The notes beneath the pieces were generated by a model. The model did not search any database. It was not told where the DNA came from and was given only the letters and a program-made list of their open reading frames with translations. Shown one piece after another: positions 1 through 8,590 of a stretch of 64,000 nucleotides of DNA. Source of the DNA: Bryobacterales bacterium (lineage in GTDB: Bacteria; Acidobacteriota; Terriglobia; Bryobacterales; Bryobacteraceae); assembly GCA_016713735.1 (NCBI GenBank), contig JADJOP010000043.1:186001-250000 (forward strand), in the 5' to 3' direction. The position numbers and the translations under genes are program-made. The stretch's first letter is position 1. The number at the start of each line of letters is the position of its first letter.

Positions 1-463
1 CCTTGCCTGGGCTCCCGGCCGCATCAGCGCCGGACGCACGGAGAACGAGGTGATCTGTCTCACCGACGTCATGGCCACCGTGGCCGCGCTCACCGGTTAC
101 AAGCTGCCCAACGAGGCCGCCGAGGACAGCTACGACATCGGAGCGGCGCTCTTCAACCGCAAGCGCGGCAAGCCCATCCGCGAAGCCACCGTGCATCACA
201 GCATGAACAACGAGTACGGCCTGCGGCAGGGCGATTGGGTGCTGGTGGAGTCGGCCAAGAGCGAACATGGGGCCGCCGAACCGCCGTGGTGGCGCGAGCG
301 GCATGGCATTCAACCGCACGGCCAGCCCGCCGAACTGTTCCACCTCAAAGAGGATTTGCGCGAAACCAAGAACCTCTATGCGCAATATCCGGAGCGCGTG
401 AAAGAGATGCGGGCGCTGCTGGAACGCTACAAGACGGCGGGGCGGAGCGTGCCGGGGCGTTAG
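1..463 (+). CDS. Sulfatase (arylsulfatase family), C-terminal part, truncated by the window edge
   Basis: The frame is open from the first bases, so the gene starts outside the window and only about 154 C-terminal residues are seen. They match the C-terminal subdomain of secreted type I sulfatases: a W-A-P-G-R-I stretch, then V-I-C-L-T-D-V-M-A-T (the usual 'tDvmpTlaaltG' segment), G-Y-x-L-P-N, D-S, a short beta-rich part with W-V-L-V, and the typical ending with L-K-E-D-L-R-E-T-K-N-L and a final helix rich in Glu and Arg ending in G-R-S. The catalytic Cys/Ser motif lies upstream and is not visible, so activity and substrate cannot be judged. It faces the two leftward beta-propeller genes. Confidence 0.85.
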   Translation, partial: LAWAPGRISAGRTENEVICLTDVMATVAALTGYKLPNEAAEDSYDIGAALFNRKRGKPIREATVHHSMNNEYGLRQGDWVLVESAKSEHGAAEPPWWRERHGIQPHGQPAELFHLKEDLRETKNLYAQYPERVKEMRALLERYKTAGRSVPGR

Positions 464-488
464 CGCGCGCCGCCACGCGCGCCGCCAG

Positions 489-523
489 CTACGCCGTCAC
501 TTACGCCTTCACTTACGCCGTCA
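489..523. repeat. Three imperfect 11-12-bp tandem copies of cttacgccgtca
   Basis: Units are ctacgccgtca (489-499), cttacgccttca (500-511) and cttacgccgtca (512-523). They fill the short gap between the sulfatase stop and the convergent beta-propeller stop. No hairpin or T-tract was seen, so this is probably a slippage product and not a terminator. Confidence 0.6.
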
Positions 524-532
524 CGGGGACGG

Positions 533-1579
533 CTACTGAAGCTTCTTCGGATCGATGCGCCAGAGGTTTTGCTGGCGCAGGTTCGACAGCCACACCGAGC
601 CGTGGCCGACGCGCACGGCATCGCCGCCCGGTCCCTTCCACTGCTTGGTCACTGTGTTGGTGGCGGGGTCGATGAAGGTGAGCGGGAACTCGAAGACGGT
701 GAACCAGAGGCCGCCTTCGCCGAAGTCGATCTCGCCGCCCGTGCCGGGTACGCCGGCCTCGATCTGGGCGAGCACCTTGCGCGTTTTGCCGTCGACGCGC
801 GTCACCGTGCCGTCACCCTGATTGAGCGTCCAGGCCGAGCCGCCGCCGTAGCAGAGGAAGCGCGGATTGGGACCGACGGGGATGACATCGGTGACTTTGC
901 CGGACTTGGCATCGACGCGGGTGAGCAGGCTCTTCTCCGTGCTCGAGACCCAGACGGCGTTGTCGCCGTAGGTGACGCCGAACGAGCCGGGGGCGATCTC
1001 GATCTCCTGGCGAACCGTGTTCGTTTTGGGGTCGATGCGCGCGAGCACGCCTTTCACGTCGCTGGCCAGCCAGACGCTGTCTTTGCTCGCGGCGATGCCG
1101 CCTTCGCTGTTGGCGGGACCGACGGGGATGGTGGCGACGACCTTGTTGGTCTTGATGTCGACGCGCGAGACGGTCTTATCCATGCAGTTCGGCACCCAGA
1201 TGGAACCGAAGCCGGCGGCGAGTCCGGAGCAGGGGCGCTTGCCGACCTCGATGGTGGCGACGACCTTGTTGGTCTTGGCATCGAGGCGGTGAATGGTGTT
1301 CTTGGGTCCGTTGGATACCCAGACGGCATCGGCGGTGACCGCCTGCCAGTCGGGCACGCCTTCGACGGGAAAGACGGCGTCGGGGGTGATGGCGGCCATG
1401 TCGCGCTGCACGCCGGGCGTCTTCACGCCGGGGCGGGGCGGGCGCGGGGGACGCTTCTTCATCTCCTTTTTTTCGCCATCCTTGGGCGAGGCGGGTTCCT
1501 GGGCGATGCCCAGGTTCAGGAGCAGGCCGGCGGCAAGGGCGCTGGCGGCGAAGAGTTGGATGACACGATTCCTGTTCAT
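533..1579 (-). CDS. Secreted YncE/Vgb-like beta-propeller protein, copy 2
   Basis: A 348-residue protein. The start chosen (M-N-R-N-R-V-I) gives a clear signal peptide with a hydrophobic core and an A-Q-E cleavage region; the frame stays open upstream but that part is out-of-frame sequence of the neighbouring gene. A basic, Pro-rich linker (K-K-R-P-P-R-P-P-R-P) is followed by about six to seven repeats of the pattern 'G-x-(I/V)-W-V-x-N ... (I/V)-x-R-(I/V)-D-x-K-T-(N/G)-K-V', as in virginiamycin B lyase-like and YncE-type seven-bladed propellers. No catalytic residues of Vgb lyase can be assigned; such acidobacterial proteins are probably periplasmic or surface ligand-binding proteins. It follows a paralog of the same length on the same strand by 25 bases, so the two look like a tandem duplication in one transcript. 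Confidence 0.85.
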   Translation of the reverse strand: MNRNRVIQLFAASALAAGLLLNLGIAQEPASPKDGEKKEMKKRPPRPPRPGVKTPGVQRDMAAITPDAVFPVEGVPDWQAVTADAVWVSNGPKNTIHRLDAKTNKVVATIEVGKRPCSGLAAGFGSIWVPNCMDKTVSRVDIKTNKVVATIPVGPANSEGGIAASKDSVWLASDVKGVLARIDPKTNTVRQEIEIAPGSFGVTYGDNAVWVSSTEKSLLTRVDAKSGKVTDVIPVGPNPRFLCYGGGSAWTLNQGDGTVTRVDGKTRKVLAQIEAGVPGTGGEIDFGEGGLWFTVFEFPLTFIDPATNTVTKQWKGPGGDAVRVGHGSVWLSNLRQQNLWRIDPKKLQ

Positions 1580-1604
1580 GATGTCCTCGATGCGGCGGCC
1601 GCCG

Positions 1605-2651
1605 CTATTCGGCGAGCGTGGCCTGGATGCGTTTGGGGTCGAACTTGGTGACGGTGGTCTGGCTGGTGTTGTAGAGCCAGACGGCGCCGCCGGTAGCGCG
1701 GATGAGGCCGCCGCCGGGGCCCCAGAACTGCTGGAGCACCTTTTCGCTCTTGGCGTCGACGCGGGTGACGGGGAAGCCGGTGAGGGAGAGCCAGACGGCG
1801 CCTTCGCCGACGCTGAGGTCGCCATCGGCGCCGGGGGTGCCGAGGTCGATGGTCTTGGTCACCTTGTCGGTCTTGGGGTCGATGCGGTCGAGCTTGCCGT
1901 CCTTCTTGCAGTAGGCCCAGATGGAGCCTTCGCCGAAGGCGAGGGCGGTGGGCATGGCCTGCGTCTCAATGCGCTTAGTGACGAGGTTGGTTTTGGGGTC
2001 GATGCGGAGCACTTTGCCGATGTTGGGGCCGATGTTGGGGCAGGCGCACCAGAGCGACGACTCGGCCGAGAGCAGGGCATCGCAGCGCTCTGGCAGGCGG
2101 AGTTCGGCGACGACGCGGTTGGTTTTGGGGTCGATGCGGGAGAGGGTGGTGCGGGTGTCGGTGAAGGCCCAGATGCTGTCGGCGGTGGCGGCGATGCCGA
2201 GGGTGACGTCGCCCGTGCCGGACTCGACGGTGGCGGTGAGCTTGCCGGTCTTGGCGTCGAGGCGGGCGATGGTGTTGGCTCCGCAGTCGGGCACCCAGAG
2301 AGAGCCGAAGGCTTCGACGGCGCCGGCGCAGGGTTTGTTGAGGCCGCTGATGGGATCGCCGAGTTTGGCCGCCTTGGCGTCGATGCGGGCGAGTGTGCCC
2401 TTATCGCGCAGGGGGACCCAGAGGGTGGCTCCGGTGAGGCCGGGGCCGGGTTTAGCGCCGAGGTCGAGTTCGGCGTCGGACTTCAGGGACGAATAAGGGA
2501 TCTGGACGCCGGGGGTTTTGATTCCGGCACGTGGGGGAAGCGGGGCGCCTTTGGCCGGCTTTTTGGCGGCTGCTGACTCGACCGCCATTTCGGCCGCGGC
2601 CAACGAGGCGACGGAAGCCAGGACAAGCAGGGAAAGCAAGGAATATCGCAT
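1605..2651 (-). CDS. Secreted YncE/Vgb-like beta-propeller protein, copy 1
   Basis: A 348-residue protein, first gene of a leftward pair. The N-terminus (M-R-Y-S-L-L-S-L-L-V-L-A, then A-A-A-E) is a signal peptide. A Lys/Pro-rich linker leads to an I-K-T-P-G-V-Q motif shared with the downstream paralog (V-K-T-P-G-V-Q). Blades repeat as 'R-I-D-P-K-T-(N/D)-x-V' alternating with '(S/A)-(I/L)-W' segments. Cysteines in P-C-A-G and V-P-D-C-G are kept between the paralogs (P-C-S-G and V-P-N-C-M), which suggests a conserved disulfide or ligand site. The function is unknown; a binding role outside the cytoplasm is an inference from the fold and signal peptide. Confidence 0.85.
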   Translation of the reverse strand: MRYSLLSLLVLASVASLAAAEMAVESAAAKKPAKGAPLPPRAGIKTPGVQIPYSSLKSDAELDLGAKPGPGLTGATLWVPLRDKGTLARIDAKAAKLGDPISGLNKPCAGAVEAFGSLWVPDCGANTIARLDAKTGKLTATVESGTGDVTLGIAATADSIWAFTDTRTTLSRIDPKTNRVVAELRLPERCDALLSAESSLWCACPNIGPNIGKVLRIDPKTNLVTKRIETQAMPTALAFGEGSIWAYCKKDGKLDRIDPKTDKVTKTIDLGTPGADGDLSVGEGAVWLSLTGFPVTRVDAKSEKVLQQFWGPGGGLIRATGGAVWLYNTSQTTVTKFDPKRIQATLAE

Positions 2652-2904
2652 CGAACCATCCTGATTGGGAGTGCAGTGGCGTCGAGGCTACTGGTGTCGC
2701 GGTCGTGGACAGGCGGGCCGCGTGGCCCGGAACTTCCTCAGTATAGCCGCCGGGGAGGAGGAGACGGTAGATGGAAATGCGTATGGGACCGATTAGCGGT
2801 GTGAATGGGGCGGAGATTGGGTTCGGCTTTTGGGAAGTGGTTTGTTTGCAGCGCGGATTGGGTTCGTTTTGTCAAAAACTAGGCCCCTGGCGGGTGCGGC
2901 CGGG

Positions 2905-3402
2905 TTACCCGCAATGGCCGATTAACCCCAGGTTACGTCCGGCTATGAACCGCAGGGCGTCGCGCCATTGGGCGAGCCACTCTGTCAGATCCGCGGTCTC
3001 GAGGTCAGATTGCAGGGGGCAGTCGGCGGCGACGCGCTCCAGGTTGAGGGCGGCGAAGGAGTGGGCGAGGTGGCTTACGGTTTCCGGGGAGAGCGAGATG
3101 TAGTAGCAGTCATCGGTGAGCGGGGCGATGCCGAGTTCGTCGATGGAGGGGCCTTCGGCCAGCAGCCGGCGCACCTCGGGCAGGGAGGGATGGCGGGCGG
3201 CGTGGGTGGATTCGGCGAGCAGGCCGAGCTCTTCGATCACGGCGAAGTGCTGCGAGGCGCTATCGGAGCGCCAGAGACCTTCGGGCAGGGGGACCGCGTA
3301 GTGAACGATGTCGTCGGTGAGAATCATCTCGTCCACCACCGCTTGTGCATTGGGGCGTTTGCGGACCTCTTCCCAGGGGAAACCAAAACAGGTGACTTGC
3401 AT
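2905..3402 (-). CDS. Hypothetical protein, possibly DUF1877/YfbM-like
   Basis: A 165-residue cytoplasmic protein without signal peptide or membrane segment. The start at M-Q-V-T-C-F-G is preferred because AAGGAGA lies about six bases before it; the frame continues upstream only through Pro-rich, low-complexity sequence. The C-terminal half has the order Y-Y-I-S-L-S-P-E-T-V-S-H-L-A, an acidic linker, then W-L-A-Q-W-R-D-A-L-R-F-I-A and G-L-I, which resembles the plan of DUF1877 (E. coli YfbM-like) proteins: an 'LspeeV' helix and a C-terminal helix ending in a short strand. The similarity is weak and the role is unknown. It stands alone between gene-poor stretches. Confidence 0.55.
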   Translation of the reverse strand: MQVTCFGFPWEEVRKRPNAQAVVDEMILTDDIVHYAVPLPEGLWRSDSASQHFAVIEELGLLAESTHAARHPSLPEVRRLLAEGPSIDELGIAPLTDDCYYISLSPETVSHLAHSFAALNLERVAADCPLQSDLETADLTEWLAQWRDALRFIAGRNLGLIGHCG

Positions 3403-3838
3403 CCGATTCTCCTTTGCCATGGCCGCGTGAGGGCGCGGGCAAAGTGATTTGGACGCGTGGTGGGGGCGAAGGTGAGCGGGAATTCCGCCGCCGCAGGGGG
3501 GACTGGCGTGGGGGAGGGCGGGGCCGGGGGCTGGGGGGGGGGGCGGTGGGGGCGGGGGTGGCCGCTGGGGCGGGGTGAGGTTGTTGGGGCCTGGCGGGTT
3601 GGGTCGGGCGTGTTGGGGTGGTGTGGGGCTGGGACGGGGCGGGTTGGGCTGGGTCTGGATTGACAGAGCCGCGATGCGCATGCTACATCTTGCTTCATAG
3701 CGCAGTGTTCGCCTCGTGCCTTTGCGATGCTGGCGCTTCCCCCCGTCTGGTCAATCCCACGCCGCTCGTTTGGCGACCTGTGTCACGGTTGCCGTTGTTG
3801 CGCTTCGCAGCGCTCGACCATAGTCTGTAAGGATCACC
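3403..3838. other. Gene-free stretch with an extreme G-rich tract
   Basis: No gene is supported in these 436 bases. Between about 3494 and 3655 the top strand is made almost entirely of G-runs of three to five separated by T, C or short linkers, including a run of 11 G at 3533-3543. This density of G-runs could form several G-quadruplexes. Open frames through it are Pro- or Gly-only low complexity. The bases after 3660 are ordinary and should hold the promoter of the gene starting at 3839, but no convincing -35/-10 pair was found. Confidence 0.6.
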
Positions 3839-6800
3839 GTGGACGCACCCATGACGAGCATACGCCCTCTTTTTCTCATTCCCCTGACCGTATTTCCGCT
3901 GACGCTTTTAGCGCAGCCCGGCGCCAACACTCCGGAGTTTTTCGAGACCAAGGTGCGGCCGATTCTGGCCAACAACTGCTATGGATGCCACACGGATTCG
4001 GCGCTGGGCGGGCTGCGGGTGGACAGCGGCGAGGCGCTGTTGAAGGGCGGCAAGAAGGGCCCGGCGGTGGTGGCGGGCGATCCGGAAAAGAGCCCGCTGA
4101 TTGAAGCGGTGCGGCACACGAACCCGAAGTTCAAGATGCCGATGGGCGGCAAGCTGAAGGACGAAGAAATCAAGGCGCTGGAGGCGTGGGTGAAGGCGGG
4201 GGCGGTGTGGCCGAAGTCGGCTGAGCCGGTGAAGGCCGCGGCGGCGGATGGGAAGTATGTGATCCCGGAGGAGCGGCGGAAGTTCTGGTCGTTCCAACCG
4301 CTGAAGACGCCGGCGGCTCCGGCGGTGAAGGATGCCCGCTGGGCGCGCACGCAGATTGACAAATTTGTTTTGGCGAAGCTGGAGCAGGAGGGGCTGAAGC
4401 CGGTGCGGGCGGCGTCGAAGCGCGACCTGATCCGGCGGGCGTATTTGAACCTGACGGGCCTGCCTCCGAGCTATGAAGACATTCAGGCGTTTGAGAAGGA
4501 CACGACGCCGAACGCGTTTGAGAAGGTGGTGGACAAGCTGCTGGCTTCGCCGCAGTATGGCGAGCGCTGGGGCCGTTACTGGCTGGATGTGGCGCGGTTC
4601 GGCGAAGACGACTATCGCAGCCTGGACCCGATGCGGCGCGGCTACAATCCTTACCCGAACGCGCACATTTACCGCGACTGGGTGATTCAGGCATTCAACG
4701 ACGATGTGCCGTTCGATCAGTTTGTGAAGTCGCAACTGGCGGGCGATTTGATGGACGAGAAGCAGCGGCACAAGACGCTGCCGGGGACGGGATTCCTGGG
4801 CCTGGGGCCGTGGTATTACGACAACGGGGCGGTGGAAGTGACGCGGGCCGATGAGCGGCATGACCGGGTGGACGTGGTGACGCGCGGCTTTCTGGGGCTG
4901 ACGGTGGGCTGCGCGCGGTGTCACGACCACAAGTACGATCCGGTGCCGATGACGGATTACTACTCGCTGGCGGGCGTGTTCATGAACACGAGCTATCACG
5001 AGTATCCGATGGTGCCGGCGGAGGTGCGGGCGAAGTTCAAGGCGATCGAGGAAGAGGTTGAGCAGAAGAACAAAGTGCTGCGGGAGATGCAGACGAACCT
5101 GAGCAATCAGTTATCGCAATCGCTGGCCTTCCAGACGGCGAACTACCTGCAGGGTGTGTGGGAGCTGACGGGACCGAAGAAGACGGAAAAGCTGATGGTG
5201 GTGGAGAACCGGAAGCTGGACTACGAGCTGCTGGACCGCTGGTCAGCCTACATGGCCAAGGAGACCGATAAGTACGACTACAAGAAGCCCTGGCAGGCGT
5301 TGATGAAGAACGCCAAGGCGACGCCGGCGCAGGTGAAGAAGGCGGCCGAGGCCTTCCAGGAGCAGGTGGTGAAGATCATGCTGGCCAAGAACGAACTGGC
5401 CGAGGAGAACGAGATCATCACGGCGAAGTCACTGGAGGGGACGAAGAAGAAGAAGCGGGCCAACAAGCCGAACGAGTTCATTACGAACGACGATTTTTGC
5501 CCTGGATGCGGGCTGCAGTTGAAGAACATGTCCGAGAGCGATATGAGCTTTTGGACGGAGGTGTTCCAGCGGGAGCTGAGCGATTCCGACGATCCGAACG
5601 CGATGGTGGGCGGGTTTGGGCGGATGGGCAAGCCGGGCGTGCTGATGTTCCGCGGCTGGAGTTTGGAGAGCCGTGTGGGCGGCGAGTCGCAGGCGATGAT
5701 GGCGAAGGTGAAAGAGGACATCGAGGCGTCGAAGAAGAAGCTGGAGCCGTACTATCCGTATCTGCATGGCGTGCGCGACGTGGAGAAGCCGCTGAATATC
5801 GCCCTGCACAAGAGAGGCGATCCGTTCAACCTGGGCGAGGAGGTGCCGCGGCATTTCCTGACGGTGCTGTCGAAAGGCGAACCGAAGCCGTTCGCTGAGG
5901 GCAGCGGGCGGATGGAGCTGGCCGAGGAGATTGCGAAGTCGCCGCTGGCGGCGCGCGTGTTTGTGAACCGTGTGTGGAAGGGACATTTCGGCACGGGGCT
6001 GGTGGACACGCCGAGCAACTTCGGGCTGACGGGCGAGAAGCCGGCGATTCCGGAGTTGATGGAGTACCTGGCGAGTTCGTTCGTCGAGAACGGCATGTCG
6101 ACGAAGAAGCTGCACAAGGAGATCATGCTGAGCTCGATGTACCAGTTGAGCGCGGACCCGGACAAGGTGGCGATGGAAAAGGATCCGGCCAACCGCTGGC
6201 ACTGGCGGGCGAACCGGAAGCGGCTGGACGCCGAGCAGATTCGCGATTCGATTCTGTTTGCGGCGGGGAATCTGGATGACTCGCTGGGCGGGCCTTCGGC
6301 CGAGCTGACGCCGACGAACTACCGGCGCACGGTGTATGGCAAGGTGAGCCGCTACAAGCTGGATCAGTATCTGCAGCTGTGGGACTTCCCGAGCCCGAAC
6401 ATCAGCGCGGAGAAGCGTTTTGTGACGACGGTGCCGCTGCAGCGACTGTTCCTGATGAACAGCGACTTTGTGCAGATTGAAGCCGAGGAGCTGGCCAAGC
6501 GGGTGGCGGGGGAAGCCGACAACCGGGCGCGCATCCGCAAGCTGTACCAGATTCTGTTTGGGCGGCTGCCGGCGGAGCAGGAGATTGTGGCCGGCATCGA
6601 GTATCTGAAGAGCGAGCCGCTGCTGGAGTATGAAGAAGGCAAGAAGCGCCAGAACGAGGCCAAGCCGGGCAAGGACGAGGGCAAGGCGAAACCGGGCGAG
6701 AACCTGATGTCGGGTGATGCGAAGCCGGCCTCAGTGGACGCCAAGCCGGCCGTGGCGGAAGCCAAGGCGGTGGTGGAGGAGAAGCCTGCCGAAGGCGGCG

Positions 6801-7000
6801 CGGGAGCGGGCACGGACGCCGAGATGGAGCCCGCCGGCGCGGCGATGGGCATGGGCCAAATGGGTATGGGAATGATGGGCGGTATGATGCCGGGCCGCGG
6901 GGGCGAGAAGAAGGCCGAGGAAGTGAAGTACGAGCCGTCGGCGTGGGGCCGGTATGCGAAGGTCCTGATCAGTTCGAGCGAGTTCATGTTTATCAACTAG
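3839..7000 (+). CDS. PSD1 / DUF1549 / DUF1553 cytochrome c-domain protein
   Basis: A 1053-residue secreted protein. GTG start with AAGGA five bases upstream; an ATG four codons later is an alternative. Signal peptide about 1-26, then a planctomycete-type cytochrome c domain with haem motif C-Y-G-C-H at 47-51, DUF1549 from about 165 (R-R-A-Y-L-N-L-T-G-L-P-P) with a second haem-type motif C-A-R-C-H at 358-362, a further Cys pair in F-C-P-G-C-G without His, then DUF1553 (R-V-F-V-N-R-V-W-K-G-H-F-G-T-G-L-V). An unusual Ala/Lys/Glu- then Met/Gly-rich insert (about 935-1030) splits the end of DUF1553 before its closing segment Y-A-K-V-L-I-S-S-S-E-F-M-F-I-N. These proteins are encoded next to DUF1501 proteins, as here 18 bases downstream; the biochemical role of the pair is not established. 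Confidence 0.9.
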   Translation: MDAPMTSIRPLFLIPLTVFPLTLLAQPGANTPEFFETKVRPILANNCYGCHTDSALGGLRVDSGEALLKGGKKGPAVVAGDPEKSPLIEAVRHTNPKFKMPMGGKLKDEEIKALEAWVKAGAVWPKSAEPVKAAAADGKYVIPEERRKFWSFQPLKTPAAPAVKDARWARTQIDKFVLAKLEQEGLKPVRAASKRDLIRRAYLNLTGLPPSYEDIQAFEKDTTPNAFEKVVDKLLASPQYGERWGRYWLDVARFGEDDYRSLDPMRRGYNPYPNAHIYRDWVIQAFNDDVPFDQFVKSQLAGDLMDEKQRHKTLPGTGFLGLGPWYYDNGAVEVTRADERHDRVDVVTRGFLGLTVGCARCHDHKYDPVPMTDYYSLAGVFMNTSYHEYPMVPAEVRAKFKAIEEEVEQKNKVLREMQTNLSNQLSQSLAFQTANYLQGVWELTGPKKTEKLMVVENRKLDYELLDRWSAYMAKETDKYDYKKPWQALMKNAKATPAQVKKAAEAFQEQVVKIMLAKNELAEENEIITAKSLEGTKKKKRANKPNEFITNDDFCPGCGLQLKNMSESDMSFWTEVFQRELSDSDDPNAMVGGFGRMGKPGVLMFRGWSLESRVGGESQAMMAKVKEDIEASKKKLEPYYPYLHGVRDVEKPLNIALHKRGDPFNLGEEVPRHFLTVLSKGEPKPFAEGSGRMELAEEIAKSPLAARVFVNRVWKGHFGTGLVDTPSNFGLTGEKPAIPELMEYLASSFVENGMSTKKLHKEIMLSSMYQLSADPDKVAMEKDPANRWHWRANRKRLDAEQIRDSILFAAGNLDDSLGGPSAELTPTNYRRTVYGKVSRYKLDQYLQLWDFPSPNISAEKRFVTTVPLQRLFLMNSDFVQIEAEELAKRVAGEADNRARIRKLYQILFGRLPAEQEIVAGIEYLKSEPLLEYEEGKKRQNEAKPGKDEGKAKPGENLMSGDAKPASVDAKPAVAEAKAVVEEKPAEGGAGAGTDAEMEPAGAAMGMGQMGMGMMGGMMPGRGGEKKAEEVKYEPSAWGRYAKVLISSSEFMFIN

Positions 7001-7018
7001 GAAAGCCAGGAGAGCAGA

Positions 7019-8528
7019 GTGAACCCACATAAATCGAGCAATCCCCAAACCCGCCGCGAGGCGCTCCTGCGCATTGGCAATGGCTTCGGCTTCATGGCGT
7101 TTGCGAGCCAGTTGAGCCGGACGGTGGCGCGCGCGAACACGATCGGCGCCTCGGAGAAGGCGATGGGCGTGGCGACGCTCGATCATCCGCAGCGGGTGAA
7201 GCGCGTCATATTCCTGTTCATGAACGGCGGCTGTTCGCATGTGGACAGCTTCGATCCGAAGCCGATGTTGGACAAGTATGACGGCCAGCCGATGCCGGGC
7301 GGGGAAGTGAAGACGGAGCGCAAGACGGGGGCGCTGATGAAGTCGCCGTTCTCGTTCAAGAAGTACGGGCAGAGCGGGATTGAGTTGAGCGAGCTGTGGC
7401 CGCATCTCGGAGGCGTGGCCGACGATATCTGCTTCATCCGCTCGGTGCACACGGAGATTCCGAACCATGAGCCGTCGTGCCTGATGATGAACACGGGGGC
7501 GAACCAGGCGGGGCGGCCGTCGCTGGGCGCGTGGATGACCTACGGGCTGGGCACGGAGAACAAGAACCTGCCGGGCTATGTGGTGTTGTGTCCGGATGTG
7601 CCGACGACGGTGGGGCCGCCGCTGTGGTCGAACGGGTTTCTGCCGGCGATTAACCAGGGCACTTACATCTCAGACAAAGCGGAGGGCGGGGCCGACGGCG
7701 CGGGCATGATGGCGATGGAGGGGAAGAAGGACGACAAGGACAAGAAGGTTGTCATTGAGAAGTCGTTCGATCCGAAGAAGCTGATCAGCTATGTGAGCAA
7801 TCCGCGGTTTTTCCTGCCCGAGCAGCGGCGGGAGCTGGACCTGCTGGCGAAGCTGGAGAAGATGAACGGGACGACGGAGGACCCGCAGGTGGAGGCGGTG
7901 ATCCAGTCGATGGAAGTCGCCTACCGCATGCAGACGGAAGCGCCGGAGGTGTTCGATATCCGCAAGGAGAGCGAGGCGACGCAGAAGCTGTATGGGCCGG
8001 GGTCGACGGCGCGCGGGTGTTTGATGGCGGTGCGTTTGGCGGAGAAGGGTGTGCGGATGACGCAGGTTTACTACGCCAAGGGCGACCCGTGGGATGCGCA
8101 TGGCGACATTCCTGGGGCACAAGGTGAACGCGAAGAATTCCGACCAGCCGTTTGCGGCGGTGGTGAAGGATTTGAAGTCGCGCGGGCTGTGGAACGACAC
8201 GCTGGTGGTGTGCGGTTCCGAGTTTGGGCGTACGCCGGTGAGGGAAGTGGGCGGCGGCGGGGAGCGCATCCGGCGCGGCCGAGATCACAATCCGTTTGGG
8301 TTCACGATGTGGCTGGCGGGCGGGGCGATTAAGGGCGGCATGACGTATGGCGCCACGGACGACTTCGGATTCAAGGCGGTGGAGAAGCCGGTGCACGTGC
8401 ACGACATTCACGCGACGATTCTGCATCTGATGGGCATTGACCACTTGAAGCTGACGTATCGCTACTCGGGGCGAGATTTCCGGTTGACCGACGTGGCTGG
8501 GAACGTGCTGCACGAGATTCTGGCGTAG
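7019..8528 (+). CDS. DUF1501 family protein, interrupted by a frameshift
   Basis: GTG start six bases after AGGAG, 18 bases behind the DUF1549/DUF1553 partner. The N-terminus (T-R-R-E-A-L-L-R-I-G) is a twin-arginine-type signal, as usual for DUF1501 proteins, which are exported and related to the alkaline phosphatase/sulfatase fold. Reading frame 1 runs through F-M-N-G-G-C-S-H-V-D-S-F-D-P-K and G-A-N-Q-A-G-R-P-S to D-A-H-G-D-I at about 8110. It then turns to nonsense, while the family's ending (H-K-V-N-A-K-N-S-D-Q-P-F, L-V-V-C-G-S-E-F-G-R-T-P-V, D-H-N-P-F-G-F) continues in another frame to 8528. Removing one C at 8111/8112 restores the whole gene (about 502 residues). It is either a recent pseudogene or a sequence error. 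Confidence 0.85.
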
Positions 8529-8590
8529 GGCGGGACGGGGGTGCGCGGGCGCGACGGTGGCGTTGCGGCGGCGTTGCTACCATTGGTCTG

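Noticed and set aside
489..523. Tandem repeat considered as a CRISPR array
   Set aside because: Units are 11-12 bases, directly adjacent and without spacers.
569..2576. Plus-strand open frames across the beta-propeller genes
   Set aside because: The Gly-Val-Asp-Ala periodicity is the mirror of the minus-strand blade repeats and not a real protein repeat.
3420..3681. Upstream extension of the small hypothetical gene into a Pro-rich N-terminus
   Set aside because: The extension is only the translation of the G-rich block; a good ribosome-binding site supports the start at 3402.
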